Below are positions 9,255-17,600 of a stretch of DNA of 64,000 bases, one piece after another. The notes under the pieces were generated by a model. It had not been told where the DNA came from, ran no database searches, and saw only the letters and a list, made by a program, of their open reading frames with translations. Both the position numbers and the translations under genes were made by a program. This DNA is from JABDQA01 sp963824415. Lineage in GTDB: Bacteria; Desulfobacterota; Desulfobulbia; Desulfobulbales; Desulfocapsaceae. Numbering within the stretch: position 1 is the first letter of the stretch; each line of letters opens with the position of its first letter. The stretch covers positions 310,001 through 374,000 of the forward strand of contig CAWGPM010000001.1 of assembly GCA_963824415.1 (NCBI GenBank), read 5' to 3'.

Positions 9255-9342
9255 TTTCTCACCTGAGAACCCTAATTTCTTTGGCCCTCCCCTCGGCTAT
9301 AGTATCCTGAACTGAGTAAACGGTCGATGTTCTTGTGCTCAG

Positions 9343-9360
9343 CTTAAGGTAGCCTTAAGA
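9343..9360. repeat. Fused R1-end remnant (short palindrome)
   Basis: CTTAAGGTAGCCTTAAG is a 7-bp perfect inverted repeat around TAG. It resembles the outer tips of repeat R1 joined together, as if the body had been deleted. The rest of the gap 9255-9449 shows nothing. Confidence 0.35.
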
Positions 9361-9449
9361 ATTTTCCCAAAACGCATTAATCCGTGGTTAAGAGCATATT
9401 AAAAAGCAATAAGATATTGGGACATCCAAGACGCACATTGTCCGTCACA

Positions 9450-10424
9450 TCATTCTGATATAGCTCTGTGAACTTTGATCGATCCAAACCATTGCGGTCT
9501 TTTATCAAGGTCAAATGCTGAGAGGGCCGGATGCAGGGCCTGAAGTGACGGCTTGTTATTTTCAAGTGCTCTGATCAATAAGCGTATGGTTTCATCATCC
9601 ACATCCGCTGAAGTTACCAAGGTCATGGTCGTGCCGAATGTCGTGAGATTCTCTGATAGAGATGGATAGGTAGATTTATTGATATCTTGTTTTGAAAGTG
9701 AGGGGTTCGAGTTAATCAGATCGACAATGCTGTCTGTTGAAAAGCCGATTAATGAAGCTCCCATATCTTCCATAAGCAGCTTTATATCATTATCGGGATG
9801 AACACCTTCATGGACCAGGATCTGCACCTCACTTTGACGGAAGGCGATTTTATCCTGGGATAAGGATGATGACAGTTCGGCAAATACGGGAAACATATCT
9901 TCTGTCCAACCTTGAGTCTGCATAAACAGTTCGAACAGATGTTTCTTCGGCGAGCCGAACGGTCCGGTATTTATCCTTTTTCCCGGCAATTGATCGACCG
10001 CTGATATATTCGTATCTCTTCGGACAATTAAGGTGAGCGGAACTTCGTATAGCGGTGTGACAATGCGAATCCGATCGTAATTGATATCAAGGTATTGAAA
10101 AGCGCCTTGCCCTGCAGTCGATTCCCCAAGCAGTAAGGAATCAATAAGCGCCAGATCGAGCGCCCCCCCCTGTACGTTTGTCAGATTGTCAGTGGGATCG
10201 TTTGATGCTGACAAGGAGCAGGTGATCTCTTCGTCCTGCTTTGCAAATATTCTGCACAGAAATTTGCCCGTGTGGTGCGAGAACGAGCCGCTTGGACCGG
10301 TGCCGATTATCAATTCATATGATGATGCAGGAATAGAAGAGGTGCATATCATAACGAAAGCAGCTAAGAGCAGGAAACACTTTATTTCTAATTTACCCGG
10401 TCGTTTAAAAATCTCCAAGATCAT
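9450..10424 (-). CDS. TAXI-family TRAP transporter solute-binding protein
   Basis: A 324-aa periplasmic binding protein. A signal peptide covers about residues 1-34 (hydrophobic FLLLAAFVMICTSS). The mature start ELIIGTGPSGSFSHHTGKFLC is the TAXI motif region, followed by the typical TPLYEVPLTLIVRRD and GPFGSPKKHLFE segments. Normally such proteins feed a fused TRAP permease (DctQM), but none is encoded in this window, so it is an orphan. The ligand is unknown; TAXI proteins bind carboxylates such as glutamate or 2-oxoglutarate. Confidence 0.85.
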   Translation of the reverse strand: MILEIFKRPGKLEIKCFLLLAAFVMICTSSIPASSYELIIGTGPSGSFSHHTGKFLCRIFAKQDEEITCSLSASNDPTDNLTNVQGGALDLALIDSLLLGESTAGQGAFQYLDINYDRIRIVTPLYEVPLTLIVRRDTNISAVDQLPGKRINTGPFGSPKKHLFELFMQTQGWTEDMFPVFAELSSSLSQDKIAFRQSEVQILVHEGVHPDNDIKLLMEDMGASLIGFSTDSIVDLINSNPSLSKQDINKSTYPSLSENLTTFGTTMTLVTSADVDDETIRLLIRALENNKPSLQALHPALSAFDLDKRPQWFGSIKVHRAISE

Positions 10425-10678
10425 GGTGTCCTCCAGAATGGAAGTGAATGAACGAGTGAAATTGGTACAATCTCCTTTGGTTTGTCCCGGTTATTATTCT
10501 ATATCCTCCCTTTAATAAGCGGCAGGAATCAGCTCTCAGGTTAATTGCAAAAAGCAGGTGATCAGCGGTTAATATTATAATGTAGTCATTTAGCCTAACT
10601 AGTAAATGAAACGATGTGGTGGTCTTTAGCTTTCCCAGAAATTCTTACCTCTGACCGTTTTTCCCGTGAGCTATGCGC

Positions 10679-10845
10679 ACTAGTGCCCTGTCAAGCTTCA
10701 TCTGTCGGATCTGGCTTGCCCTTTTGGCTTCCTGGCTTCGTTACTCATTTAGTTACATAGCGCTGCTATGCGCCCTCAGTCGTGCCTCGCAGGAAGTCAA
10801 AATTGCGGCGCCATTTTACCACATCCAAGACTTGACATGACCCTA
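10679..10845. repeat. R3 palindromic element (~165 bp)
   Basis: The ends are inverted repeats, CTAGTGCCCTGTCAAG on the left and CTTGACATGACCCTAG on the right. A second nested pair, GGCTTCCTG and CAGGAAGTC, and a central CATAGCGCTGCTATG palindrome lie inside. The whole could fold into one long hairpin. It is organised like R1 but unrelated in sequence, and I see only this copy in the window. It fills most of the 573-bp gap 10425-10997. Confidence 0.6.
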
Positions 10846-10947
10846 GCCGTATAAATCAATTCCATTATCCTATACAGAACATTGCTGGTTGGGAGGCTCA
10901 TTGAGGAAACAAGAATTCAGTATATAGCAAGAAGAGAGAAATGGGGC

Positions 10948-10983
10948 AGAAGGGTGAGACCACGGAATGCTCTCACCCCTCTG
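10948..10983. terminator. Stem-loop at 3' end of the CNB gene
   Basis: GGGTGAGA and TCTCACCC form a perfect 8-bp stem, extendable by AGA/TCT. It lies just past the stop of the minus-strand cyclic-nucleotide-domain gene. There is no clear U-tract, so it may be a weak terminator or an mRNA-end stabiliser. Confidence 0.4.
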
Positions 10984-10997
10984 TTTACGGTGGTTTT

Positions 10998-11486
10998 TCA
11001 GGCAGGCTGCAGCGATTTTGGTATTTTTTCGGTCTCAAAACTATAGTGCAGGTCATCAGTCACGCCATCCATTTCAATGCCATAGCTGTGGATAAGTCTT
11101 TTTCCAAGCATCCGTGCCAGCCTTCTGTAAAATCTCATTCCGTTTTCCGGATCGGCGTCGGTGACGCTTTGTACAAAGTCTTTAGCGAAGATCGTGACCA
11201 TGGATTCCTTCGCACATTCGGCTGTTGCTGAGTATTTCGGCATTCCGACCAGACCTGACCAGCCGAAAGCCTCTCCCCCATGCTCGACAATATAGGTGGT
11301 CTTGTCCTCGTTACCCACGCTCAGCCTAACGGATCCCCTGATCAGAATGTAGAAGAATTCGGCGGGATCCCCCGCATTGAACAATTTATACCCTTCCGGG
11401 TAGGTTTTTTTCATACCGGAGTCTATAAACTCTTTGATGAAATGATTATCCAGGCCCCACAACAATTCAGATTGTTTGATATACAT
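10998..11486 (-). CDS. Cyclic nucleotide-binding domain protein
   Basis: A 162-aa protein starting at ATG 11486 (MYIKQSELL), chosen because AGGAGGGGAGC precedes it; a longer in-frame TTG start has no such site. It is a single cNMP-binding (Crp-like) domain with the core GYKLFNAGDPAEFFYILIRGSVRLSV and the cassette-like region GGEAFGWSGL. No C-terminal helix-turn-helix is present, so it is not a Crp/Fnr DNA-binding regulator but a stand-alone sensor or regulatory subunit. The canonical Arg that grips cyclic phosphate is not obvious, so the ligand is open. It lies downstream of a GEMM-I riboswitch and terminator (11635-11730), which should control it. Confidence 0.8.
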   Translation of the reverse strand: MYIKQSELLWGLDNHFIKEFIDSGMKKTYPEGYKLFNAGDPAEFFYILIRGSVRLSVGNEDKTTYIVEHGGEAFGWSGLVGMPKYSATAECAKESMVTIFAKDFVQSVTDADPENGMRFYRRLARMLGKRLIHSYGIEMDGVTDDLHYSFETEKIPKSLQPA

Positions 11487-11550
11487 ATGCTCCCCTCCTA
11501 TGGTGTGCCCACCAGAAGGTATCAAGATTGCTTTGCAACCCGCGAGCACC

Positions 11551-11575
11551 TTTGCAAGGTACCCTTATGCCTTGA
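11551..11575 (+). repeat. Right-end fragment of repeat R1
   Basis: CTTTGCAAGGTACCCTTATG matches the right tip of R1 (copies A and C) over about 18 bases. It lies between the riboswitch terminator and the CNB gene. Another tip-like fragment, GAGGTACCCTTA, lies at 16901-16912. Confidence 0.4.
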
Positions 11576-11634
11576 ATCCTTTGGTGGGATTGATGGCATC
11601 GAAAAGATCCTTGGTGACAACACCTTTTAAAAGC

Positions 11635-11668
11635 AAAAAACCGGATTGCCCTGCCCAAGGCAACCCGG
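11635..11668 (-). terminator. Riboswitch-associated intrinsic terminator
   Basis: On the minus strand CCGGGTTGCC pairs with GGCAATCCGG across an 8-nt loop, then TTTTTT. The 5' arm of this stem is also the 3' strand of the GEMM-I aptamer, so aptamer folding and termination compete. That is the usual expression platform of a transcriptional ON switch. Confidence 0.8.
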
Positions 11669-11730
11669 CTGTCTATTCAGATCCGTGGCTTTCCGTCCCT
11701 GTTTCTCAACAAGTTTGGCTTTCTCTTAGT
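11655..11730 (-). promoter_or_regulatory. GEMM-I cyclic-dinucleotide riboswitch
   Basis: Read on the minus strand, the aptamer shows, in order: AAAGCCAAAC, a P2 stem CTTGTT/AACAGG closed by a GAGA (GNRA) tetraloop, the core GGGACGGAAAGCCACGG, a P3 stem, and GCCGGGTTGCC. These match the c-di-GMP-I (GEMM) consensus (GGCAAACC, GACGCAAAGCC, GCCGGGUUGCC). A sigma70 promoter starts it and a terminator follows it, ahead of the CNB-domain gene. The base equivalent to G20 of the Vibrio Vc2 aptamer appears to be C here. G in that place selects c-di-GMP and A selects 3',3'-cGAMP, so the ligand is uncertain. Confidence 0.8.
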
Positions 11731-11748
11731 TCATATTGTGCCTAGTTA

Positions 11749-11778
11749 ATTTTACTAAAAACACGAAAACCAAGTCAA
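11749..11778 (-). promoter_or_regulatory. Sigma70-type promoter for riboswitch transcript
   Basis: On the minus strand TTGACT (11773-11778), an 18-bp spacer and TAAAAT (11749-11754) lie directly before the GEMM aptamer. The rest of the gap up to 12212 holds no convincing gene. Confidence 0.7.
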
Positions 11779-12212
11779 TGGAACCATGTGGCATCCGGGT
11801 GGTAATAATCAACATGCCCGGCTTGCTGCAAAGATGATTGTGGTGGCTGCTTGGGCTCGACTTTATCGCACCCCAATCAAATTTCCTGTTGTCGGAAAAC
11901 CATTTGTAAATACTTGATAAATAAAAATCAAAGGCGGGCGCTCGATACCTTCATCTGAGAGGATCTTCTCCTGAGCATAGTTGGAGTCAAGGATGACGGT
12001 ATGCAACATTTCCAGGATTGTCAAATATCACGATTTATAATAATACCAATATGATAGTGATAGAACGTAGCCACAATACAGCACTGCCGCATAACTTGGG
12101 GCTTTCTCTCGCCAATTACCTGGTTGAGCTGCTGTTTTTTTCAGGTTTAGAAGCTTTAACGAAGCATAACCCTCAAAAAAGATTTCATTTGGAAACAATA
12201 TATCCGAAAATG

Positions 12213-13034
12213 CTATGTCAGGAACGCGCCCCTTTTTTCATCCCGAACGTTTAACCGGTTATTTACCGATTTAATGCCCTGGATGCTTGATACGACTTTT
12301 TCACAGTCTTCCTTAATTGTAGCAGAACTCACTAATCCTGATAATAAAGCAATGCCTTTTTCAATCTCCAATTCCACCCATTCCGCTTTCCCTATGATTT
12401 TTACGAGAGCCGCTTGCGCTTTATGATTTAAAGAAAGATCGTATAACACTTCAGACATTCGGGGACTGTCTTTGATCTTCTCAGCCCCAACTGCGCTGGT
12501 GATCATTTCGACGCTCTCATCTGGTGTCATTTTCCGAGTATTTATCACCAGATCATAGAGATCGCTATTGTCTAGACCGACATCAAAGTAGGTACGTAAA
12601 TATCCGGATGAGTCACGATCACTTTGCCGAATGATCCTGTGTGCGGTTTTTTCGTCGTATCCTCTTTGTTCCATTAATCGACTTGCTCTGGTTTCAAAAG
12701 GCGCAATGACTCTTACATGCAGGGTCCCAGGAATATCTTTCAATATAACCTGCCCTCCACGACCGACAAGCACGACATTTTTCTGAGCTGCCAGTTCATA
12801 CACCGCTGCCTGAATGAAATGTGCAAATAACTCTTTCTGCATGGATAGGGTTTGCCATACCGATGGTTTCTTTTCATCGAACTTGTCGATCTCAGATAGT
12901 GAAAAACCACATCTTGAGAGGATCTCACTTATTTGAACTTTCTCGATGTATTGATATCCGAGCGAGTCAGCCGTTGCCTTTGCTATTTCATCGCCTAAAC
13001 TTCCTATCTGCCTGGAGATCGTAATGATAGCCAT
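12213..13034 (-). CDS. Cytidylate kinase-like protein with C-terminal BON-like domain
   Basis: A 273-aa protein from ATG 13034 (MAIITISR), chosen because GGAGGACAAAACG precedes it; a weaker ATG lies 15 nt upstream. Residues 1-190 match the Cytidylate_kin2 family: N-terminal ITISRQIGSLGDEIAK in place of a classic P-loop, VGRGGQVIL, HVRVIAP, and the lid-like region DRDSSGYLRTYFDVGLDNSDLYDL. The C-terminal part (about 200-270) looks like a BON domain (VELEIEKGIALLSGLVSS, SVNNRLNV), which usually binds lipid or ligand. A paralogue with the same order is at 36379-37173. The true substrate is unknown; a role as CMP kinase is doubtful because the P-loop lacks the GKS/T motif. Confidence 0.8.
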   Translation of the reverse strand: MAIITISRQIGSLGDEIAKATADSLGYQYIEKVQISEILSRCGFSLSEIDKFDEKKPSVWQTLSMQKELFAHFIQAAVYELAAQKNVVLVGRGGQVILKDIPGTLHVRVIAPFETRASRLMEQRGYDEKTAHRIIRQSDRDSSGYLRTYFDVGLDNSDLYDLVINTRKMTPDESVEMITSAVGAEKIKDSPRMSEVLYDLSLNHKAQAALVKIIGKAEWVELEIEKGIALLSGLVSSATIKEDCEKVVSSIQGIKSVNNRLNVRDEKRGAFLT

Positions 13035-13356
13035 CGTTTTGTCCTCCATTTTGAATCCTGAAGTTTATCATAAGTCTGTTACCGGTTTTAGACACTGAAA
13101 TTTAACGAATTTGAGACCACTGACTGTGGATCGACGATATGTGATACATCCTGAGAATATAACCACTGTGCCTAACAATATAATAACACGTTGTGGTTGT
13201 TGACACATTAGTTCTGGAGCAGGCAACATATTACCTGCTCTAACGAAAAGAGATTTTAGTTTTTACCGAAAAAGGCTTTCCATCTAATACCGGAATACAT
13301 AGTGTTTAACAGTTAACAGCAATAAAACAATCATGGTTCAGGAGGAGGGTAAACAG

Positions 13357-13770
13357 ATGGAATATCCAATCGAAGGTTCATGCCAATGCGGACAAGTCAC
13401 CTATAAATTGAGTGAACCACCCAAAGCGGTAGTGGCTTGTCATTGTACAGAGTGTCAAAAAATGTCGACGGGCCCTTTTAGTATAACAGCGGTTGTAGCT
13501 ACTGGCGCTATTGAGTTCCATGGTGATCTCAAGGAGTGGAGCAGGGTTGCTGATAGTGGAAATAAGAATTGCGCAAAATTCTGCCCTGATTGCGGCAACA
13601 GAGTTTATCACTATAACCCTGATGATATGGAGACAATAAAATTGAAGTTGAAACCAGTTAATCTGTCCGACGACAGCATATTTGCGCCTACAGCGCATAT
13701 TTGGGTGAGCGAAAAGCAAAGTTGGTATCAAATCCCAGAGGGCGTAAAGGTATTTGACAAGCAGCCCTAA
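13357..13770 (+). CDS. GFA / CENP-V family zinc protein
   Basis: A 137-aa protein from ATG 13357, preceded by GGAGGAGGGTAAACAG; an ATG at 13333 lies in frame but before that site. It carries the zinc cysteines of the glutathione-dependent formaldehyde-activating (GFA) fold: SCQCGQV, CHCTECQK and CPDCG. Most GFA-family members are carbon-sulfur lyase-like or uncharacterised, so the reaction is not assigned. It is followed by a GST gene, a plausible functional link through thiols. The gap 13035-13356, between divergent genes, has no recognisable site. Confidence 0.85.
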   Translation: MEYPIEGSCQCGQVTYKLSEPPKAVVACHCTECQKMSTGPFSITAVVATGAIEFHGDLKEWSRVADSGNKNCAKFCPDCGNRVYHYNPDDMETIKLKLKPVNLSDDSIFAPTAHIWVSEKQSWYQIPEGVKVFDKQP

Positions 13771-13889
13771 CGCGGCTTTAGACAGGCGTTCTGACAGAAT
13801 TTAAACGCCCGGTGATACGTTTTGCTTGGTATTACAATTCAAACCGAAATTTTAAACCTTCTGATACTGGGGCTCAAGTTGAGGAGAAA

Positions 13890-14522
13890 ATGATAAAGTT
13901 ATACACCTGGGGCACACCAAACGGCCGTAAGATTTCGATAATGCTTGAAGAAGTTTGCCTGCCATATCAAGTGGTGCCAATTGACATCAGCAAGGGTGAG
14001 CAATTCGACCCGGCTTTTTTAGCCATCAATCCCAACAACAAGATACCGGCAATTGTTGATGAGGACACGGGGCAATCTTTTTTTGAATCCGGCGCTATTC
14101 TGCTTTATCTGGCTGAGAAATCAGGACAGTTATTGCCAGATGACGCCAATGGCAAATGGCAGGTAATGCAGTGGCTGATGTGGCAAATGGCTGGGCAAGG
14201 TCCAATGCTTGGCCAGGCTCATCACTTCCTGCATTTCAATCCGGGCAAATCTGAGTATGCCGAGGAACGCTATCTTCAGGAAGCTGAGCGGCTTTATCGC
14301 GTCCTGGATAAGCAATTAGAACGAAGTCGTTTTGTGGCAACCGACGAACTCACCATTGCAGATATAGCCGTTTGGCCCTGGGTGAGCCGTTACCAGTTCC
14401 ATAAAATAGATCTGTTTGCTTTTCAAAACGTCCTTGAATGGTATTTGAGGCTGGCAAAGCGGCCCGCTTTTCACGCAGGCTACCAGGTCCCAGATGCGGA
14501 ACAACAGATTCCTATGCCCTGA
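13890..14522 (+). CDS. Glutathione S-transferase family protein (YfcG/YghU-like)
   Basis: A 210-aa protein from ATG 13890 (MIKLYTWGTPNGRK) with the ribosome site GAGGAGAAA. N-terminal thioredoxin fold with TPNGRKISIMLEE (Thr/Asn rather than Tyr/Ser at the active site), the INPNNKIPAIVD cis-Pro loop and ESGAILLYLAE. The C-terminal all-helical domain has TIADIAVWPW. These traits match the Nu-class disulfide-bond oxidoreductases YfcG/YghU. It is 119 bp downstream of the GFA gene and probably co-transcribed. Confidence 0.88.
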   Translation: MIKLYTWGTPNGRKISIMLEEVCLPYQVVPIDISKGEQFDPAFLAINPNNKIPAIVDEDTGQSFFESGAILLYLAEKSGQLLPDDANGKWQVMQWLMWQMAGQGPMLGQAHHFLHFNPGKSEYAEERYLQEAERLYRVLDKQLERSRFVATDELTIADIAVWPWVSRYQFHKIDLFAFQNVLEWYLRLAKRPAFHAGYQVPDAEQQIPMP

Positions 14523-14741
14523 TACCCGACACAGATCAACCTCATTGGCAGGCGCTAAAAGAGATTATTGTTTTACATGTGGGGAGTGTGCAGATCTTCC
14601 TGAACACCGCCACCAAAGCCCTATCCTGTGGGTACGGCTGTCTGCTGATCTCAGGTCCGACACTTTTAAGATTTTCGACAGTAACTGGTTGGACATTGTT
14701 CATATATGAACTAATATCAGTGCAGCCCCCGTCAATAACAT

Positions 14742-14887
14742 TTTAGGCTGCCTTGAAAAATTGTCTTTTTGCCCAAACTCTGCGTTGCGCGCAAAAATTT
14801 TATCCTCGGACGTAGCTATATGCCTGTGGTAAAATTTTCACGCACGCCTTGATTTTGAACCAAAATCATAATTTTACAAGGTAGCCT
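14742..14887 (+). repeat. R1 repeat, copy B
   Basis: Second full copy of the 150-bp element, with ends TAGGCTGCCTTG and CAAGGTAGCCTG. It occupies much of the gap 14523-14910 between the GST gene and a small membrane protein. The remainder (14523-14741) holds no supported gene. Confidence 0.8.
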
Positions 14888-14910
14888 GTAGTTAATTCAA
14901 AGGTAACCAT

Positions 14911-15153
14911 ATGATTACAAATATTATAATCGCACTTTTTCCGCCCGTGGCAGCATATATTTGGACACAGATTTTCCTGTTTGCCGGCGGCGATAATTTC
15001 CAGGATTCATTTTATTACAGCCTGGCCGCTCTCAGTATTATCCTCATTCCAGTAGGACTGTATTACGGAAGAATAACAATTATGCTTGGAGGCATCTTCT
15101 GGCTGTTTGTCATGTGGAATGTTGTGTATAAGCCCTTTGCAGTGCTATTCTGA
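14911..15153 (+). CDS. Small membrane protein (80 aa), unknown
   Basis: An 80-aa very hydrophobic protein with two to three predicted membrane helices (about residues 3-25, 36-51 and 56-72) and short polar turns (GGDNFQDS; YYGRITI). It begins 24 bp after repeat R1 copy B. The ribosome site is weak (AAAGGTAACC). No family recognised. The following 15154-15399 shows no gene. Confidence 0.6.
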   Translation: MITNIIIALFPPVAAYIWTQIFLFAGGDNFQDSFYYSLAALSIILIPVGLYYGRITIMLGGIFWLFVMWNVVYKPFAVLF

Positions 15154-15399
15154 AAGCCCTTAAAGCAAAAATGTAACACCACTCACCCCGGTCCGGACCA
15201 GTCTGCTCGGTAATGGTTTTATGATACTGTCAGGCCTCTCAAGATATATCGAATAAAGATGTTCCTGTGAAACTGCAGTTTATCACGACAGCAGGTAGCC
15301 TCAGCTTATTTCCGAAGCTAATTAGCAGCAGCGAAAGAGCAGAGACGATAGGATGTAACCTTGAAAGGTCGACTCAGTTTTTCAGGGTTTGCCTGCCTT

Positions 15400-15609
15400 T
15401 TATGATGCCTGTGACAATTTTAAGCTGATAGCATCGGCAGCCATCTTACTCGACCAGCAAAGCATCTTCTTCGACATGCAGTTCAGGCATGCCACCAGTT
15501 CCTTGGGGTCGGCTCCCTCTTCGATCTTTCTGGCCACGCTCTGGAACATTTCAGCAGTCATCCTGTAACAATCTGCCCTTGCCATCAGGTCGGCGTATTG
15601 CTCGTTCAT
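15400..15609 (-). CDS. Small helical hypothetical protein (69 aa)
   Basis: A 69-aa protein from ATG 15609 with a clear GGAGGAAAC site. It is mostly helical, with Cys at four positions including CLNC in VACLNCMSKKMLCW. No family recognised. The four cysteines in 69 residues could bind metal (inference). Directly upstream lies repeat R2 copy 1. Confidence 0.55.
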   Translation of the reverse strand: MNEQYADLMARADCYRMTAEMFQSVARKIEEGADPKELVACLNCMSKKMLCWSSKMAADAISLKLSQAS

Positions 15610-15626
15610 GTTTCCTCCACAGGCAA

Positions 15627-15890
15627 TTAACCTGAATATTTCATGGAAAAACAACGAAAACTATTATTATCCGAACAATATCAAAAGGTTGTTCTAAAGT
15701 TACACAATTGTGCAAACAAAACCGTTTGTACCCTCTAGAATCAGTGATGAAAAGACAGCATTTCCACCCTTCGGGCGAGTCGATACGGCCTGCTATCCCG
15801 CGTCGCTTTTGGGGAAGGCCGTACGTATATAGCCTTGCCCAAGTCTCCTTTGCTAGCAGGCCGTCTCAGCTCGTGAACTATTCAGGTTAA
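15627..15890. repeat. R2 repeat, copy 1 (264-bp MITE-like element)
   Basis: Flanked by a perfect 12-bp terminal inverted repeat, TTAACCTGAATA (15627-15638) and TATTCAGGTTAA (15879-15890). Inside, ACGGCCTGCTA and TAGCAGGCCGT form the arms of a long hairpin. Positions 15641-15878 match 16252-16487 at about 90% by eye. It carries no credible coding frame. Confidence 0.8.
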
Positions 15891-16251
15891 GGATCCTCTC
15901 TATAAGGATAGCAGCCCTTCCTAAACACTTCAAGCATGCCTGTGTGTAAATCGTCAAAGGAAACGTTTGGTGTGACGACAAAATCCAGGAGCTAGATAGA
16001 TTGAAGATTTCCCCAAATGAGATTCAATGCAGACCATCGGTTTAATTGGCTTTACGACTTTCACATTTGCTATAATGATGAATCCAATCCACCCAGGCTC
16101 CCGTCACGGAAAATCCTTGCCGAGATTCTGGCGAAGGATGGATTTGGCCTGGCCGGATATGGCACGGCGCAAGCGTGATATCGATTATGCTATAAAGTTT
16201 TGACATCGTTTGATGGCGCAGTTAATGTTCGACAACAGACTATCCAGACGT

Positions 16252-16487
16252 TCATGGAAAAACAGCGAAAACTATTATTATCTGAACAATATCAAAAGAT
16301 TGTTCTAAAGTTACACAATTATGCAAACAACACAGTTTGTACCCTCTAGAAGCAGTGCTGAAAAAACAGCATATCCACCCTTCGGGCGAGTCGCTCCGGT
16401 CTGCTATCACGCGTCGCTTTTGGGGAAGGCCTTACCTATATAGCCTTCCCCAAGGCTCCTCGGCTAGCGGGCCGTCTAAACTCGTGA
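16252..16487. repeat. R2 repeat, copy 2
   Basis: Direct repeat of R2 copy 1 with scattered substitutions; its outermost inverted repeats are degraded. The 361 bp between copies 1 and 2 (15891-16251) contain no recognisable gene. It ends 25 bp before the monooxygenase gene and may supply part of its 5' region. Confidence 0.8.
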
Positions 16488-16512
16488 AAAATTATGTTTA
16501 GGAGAGAGCGTT

Positions 16513-16803
16513 ATGAATGTTCATGTCGTGATTAAAAGAAAATTCAGGATGAATCAGCCGGACCAGCTGATCCCGCTGCTCAAGGAACTCAACGACAAAG
16601 CACAAGCGCAGCCGGGCTATATCTCGACAAACACCCTGCAGAGTGCAGAAAACCCCGATGACTATCTGGTCATCAGTATTTGGGAATCCGATGATGACTG
16701 GAATAGCTGGTTTTTCAATCCCGAAAGAAAAAATATCCAGGACCGGATTGACAGCTTGATTGGTGAGCGGACCTTTTACGAACTATTTCATTCGATCTAT
16801 TGA
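16513..16803 (+). CDS. Antibiotic biosynthesis monooxygenase (ABM) family protein
   Basis: A 96-aa single ferredoxin-like ABM domain: N-terminal strand MNVHVVIKRKF, AQPGYISTNTLQSAENPDDYLVISIWES, then a helix with WNSWFFNPERK. The small dimeric ABM fold includes quinol monooxygenases and haem-degrading enzymes; none of their specific residues lets me choose. Ribosome site AGGAGAGAGCG. Confidence 0.8.
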   Translation: MNVHVVIKRKFRMNQPDQLIPLLKELNDKAQAQPGYISTNTLQSAENPDDYLVISIWESDDDWNSWFFNPERKNIQDRIDSLIGERTFYELFHSIY

Positions 16804-16909
16804 GGCAGCAGGCTGATCGCTGTTTGAGCGTCTCACTTCATCCCGGGCTCTGCCGGCGATTTAGCTCTCAATCTTGAGTAAAGCCTGAATTTTCTAGTTT
16901 GAGGTACCC

Positions 16910-17452
16910 TTAATTCACATAGCTGCTGCCGATGGCAGAAAATGGAAGATGTAAATCAAGTTCCGGTACCTGTTTGGCAATCCAGGCAATGAACGTGTTG
17001 CTATTTGGTCCAGGGAACGCTTTATAGGTATTTTTCCAGGGATAATCCTGGGCTGCCTGTTCAATATCATCAATGAGACTATCAACCCCCTCGCCTATGT
17101 GCTGTTTCAGAATGCGCGGTTTTTCGCCATACCAGAAGCGGTCCGGAATATCCCGGGCTATCCTCATGACAGAGGTATTGTGACGGAGACGCCAGCCGAC
17201 CACATCATATACCTTATAAAATTCCTGGCCTGTCCGCTTAGTGGCAATCCATGTATGAATAGCAAACCAGCCGCGCCACCCCCACGCATCAGCCCCGTAT
17301 ACGAGTATTACCGCTTCCTCGGTTTGCACTGGGTCAGGTGCAGTTCCTGAAGATTCACGACTGGCCGTTCGCCAATCTTTATTTGAGCTGCAGCTGATCA
17401 TCAATAATGCACCTATAAGGACCATAGTTGACAGCAACTTCAGAGATTTCAT
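16910..17452 (-). CDS. DUF3750-like lipoprotein
   Basis: A 180-aa protein from ATG 17452 with GGAAAGGAT just before it. A lipoprotein-type signal ends at MISC (Cys21). The mature part contains a tryptophan-rich patch (YGADAWGWRGWFAIHTWIA), WRLRHNTSVM and FPGPNSNTFIAWI, features of the DUF3750 family of unknown function. The AFPGPNSNTF segment recalls NlpC-like cysteine or serine folds, but no activity is known. Confidence 0.7.
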   Translation of the reverse strand: MKSLKLLSTMVLIGALLMISCSSNKDWRTASRESSGTAPDPVQTEEAVILVYGADAWGWRGWFAIHTWIATKRTGQEFYKVYDVVGWRLRHNTSVMRIARDIPDRFWYGEKPRILKQHIGEGVDSLIDDIEQAAQDYPWKNTYKAFPGPNSNTFIAWIAKQVPELDLHLPFSAIGSSYVN

Positions 17453-17600
17453 ATATCCTTTCCCGTGTCGTTGCTTTGAACAGTGCAGCATCTATTGCCT
17501 GAAACTGAAATAACTGCGCTCTGTAATTTCTCATTCATTGTCAGTAACCCGGCTTGGCCCTGCTCCTGCAGACTGAACGCTGCGCAAGCTTCACCAGAAG

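Noticed and set aside
10941..11231. A 96-aa plus-strand frame overlapping the CNB gene
   Set aside because: Antisense to a recognisable domain, and its start lies in a stem-loop.
12018..12254. A 78-aa plus-strand frame
   Set aside because: No ribosome site, overlaps the end of the kinase-BON gene, and no family pattern.
15708..15890. A 60-aa frame within repeat R2 copy 1
   Set aside because: Not preserved in the other copies; the palindromic structure explains the sequence.
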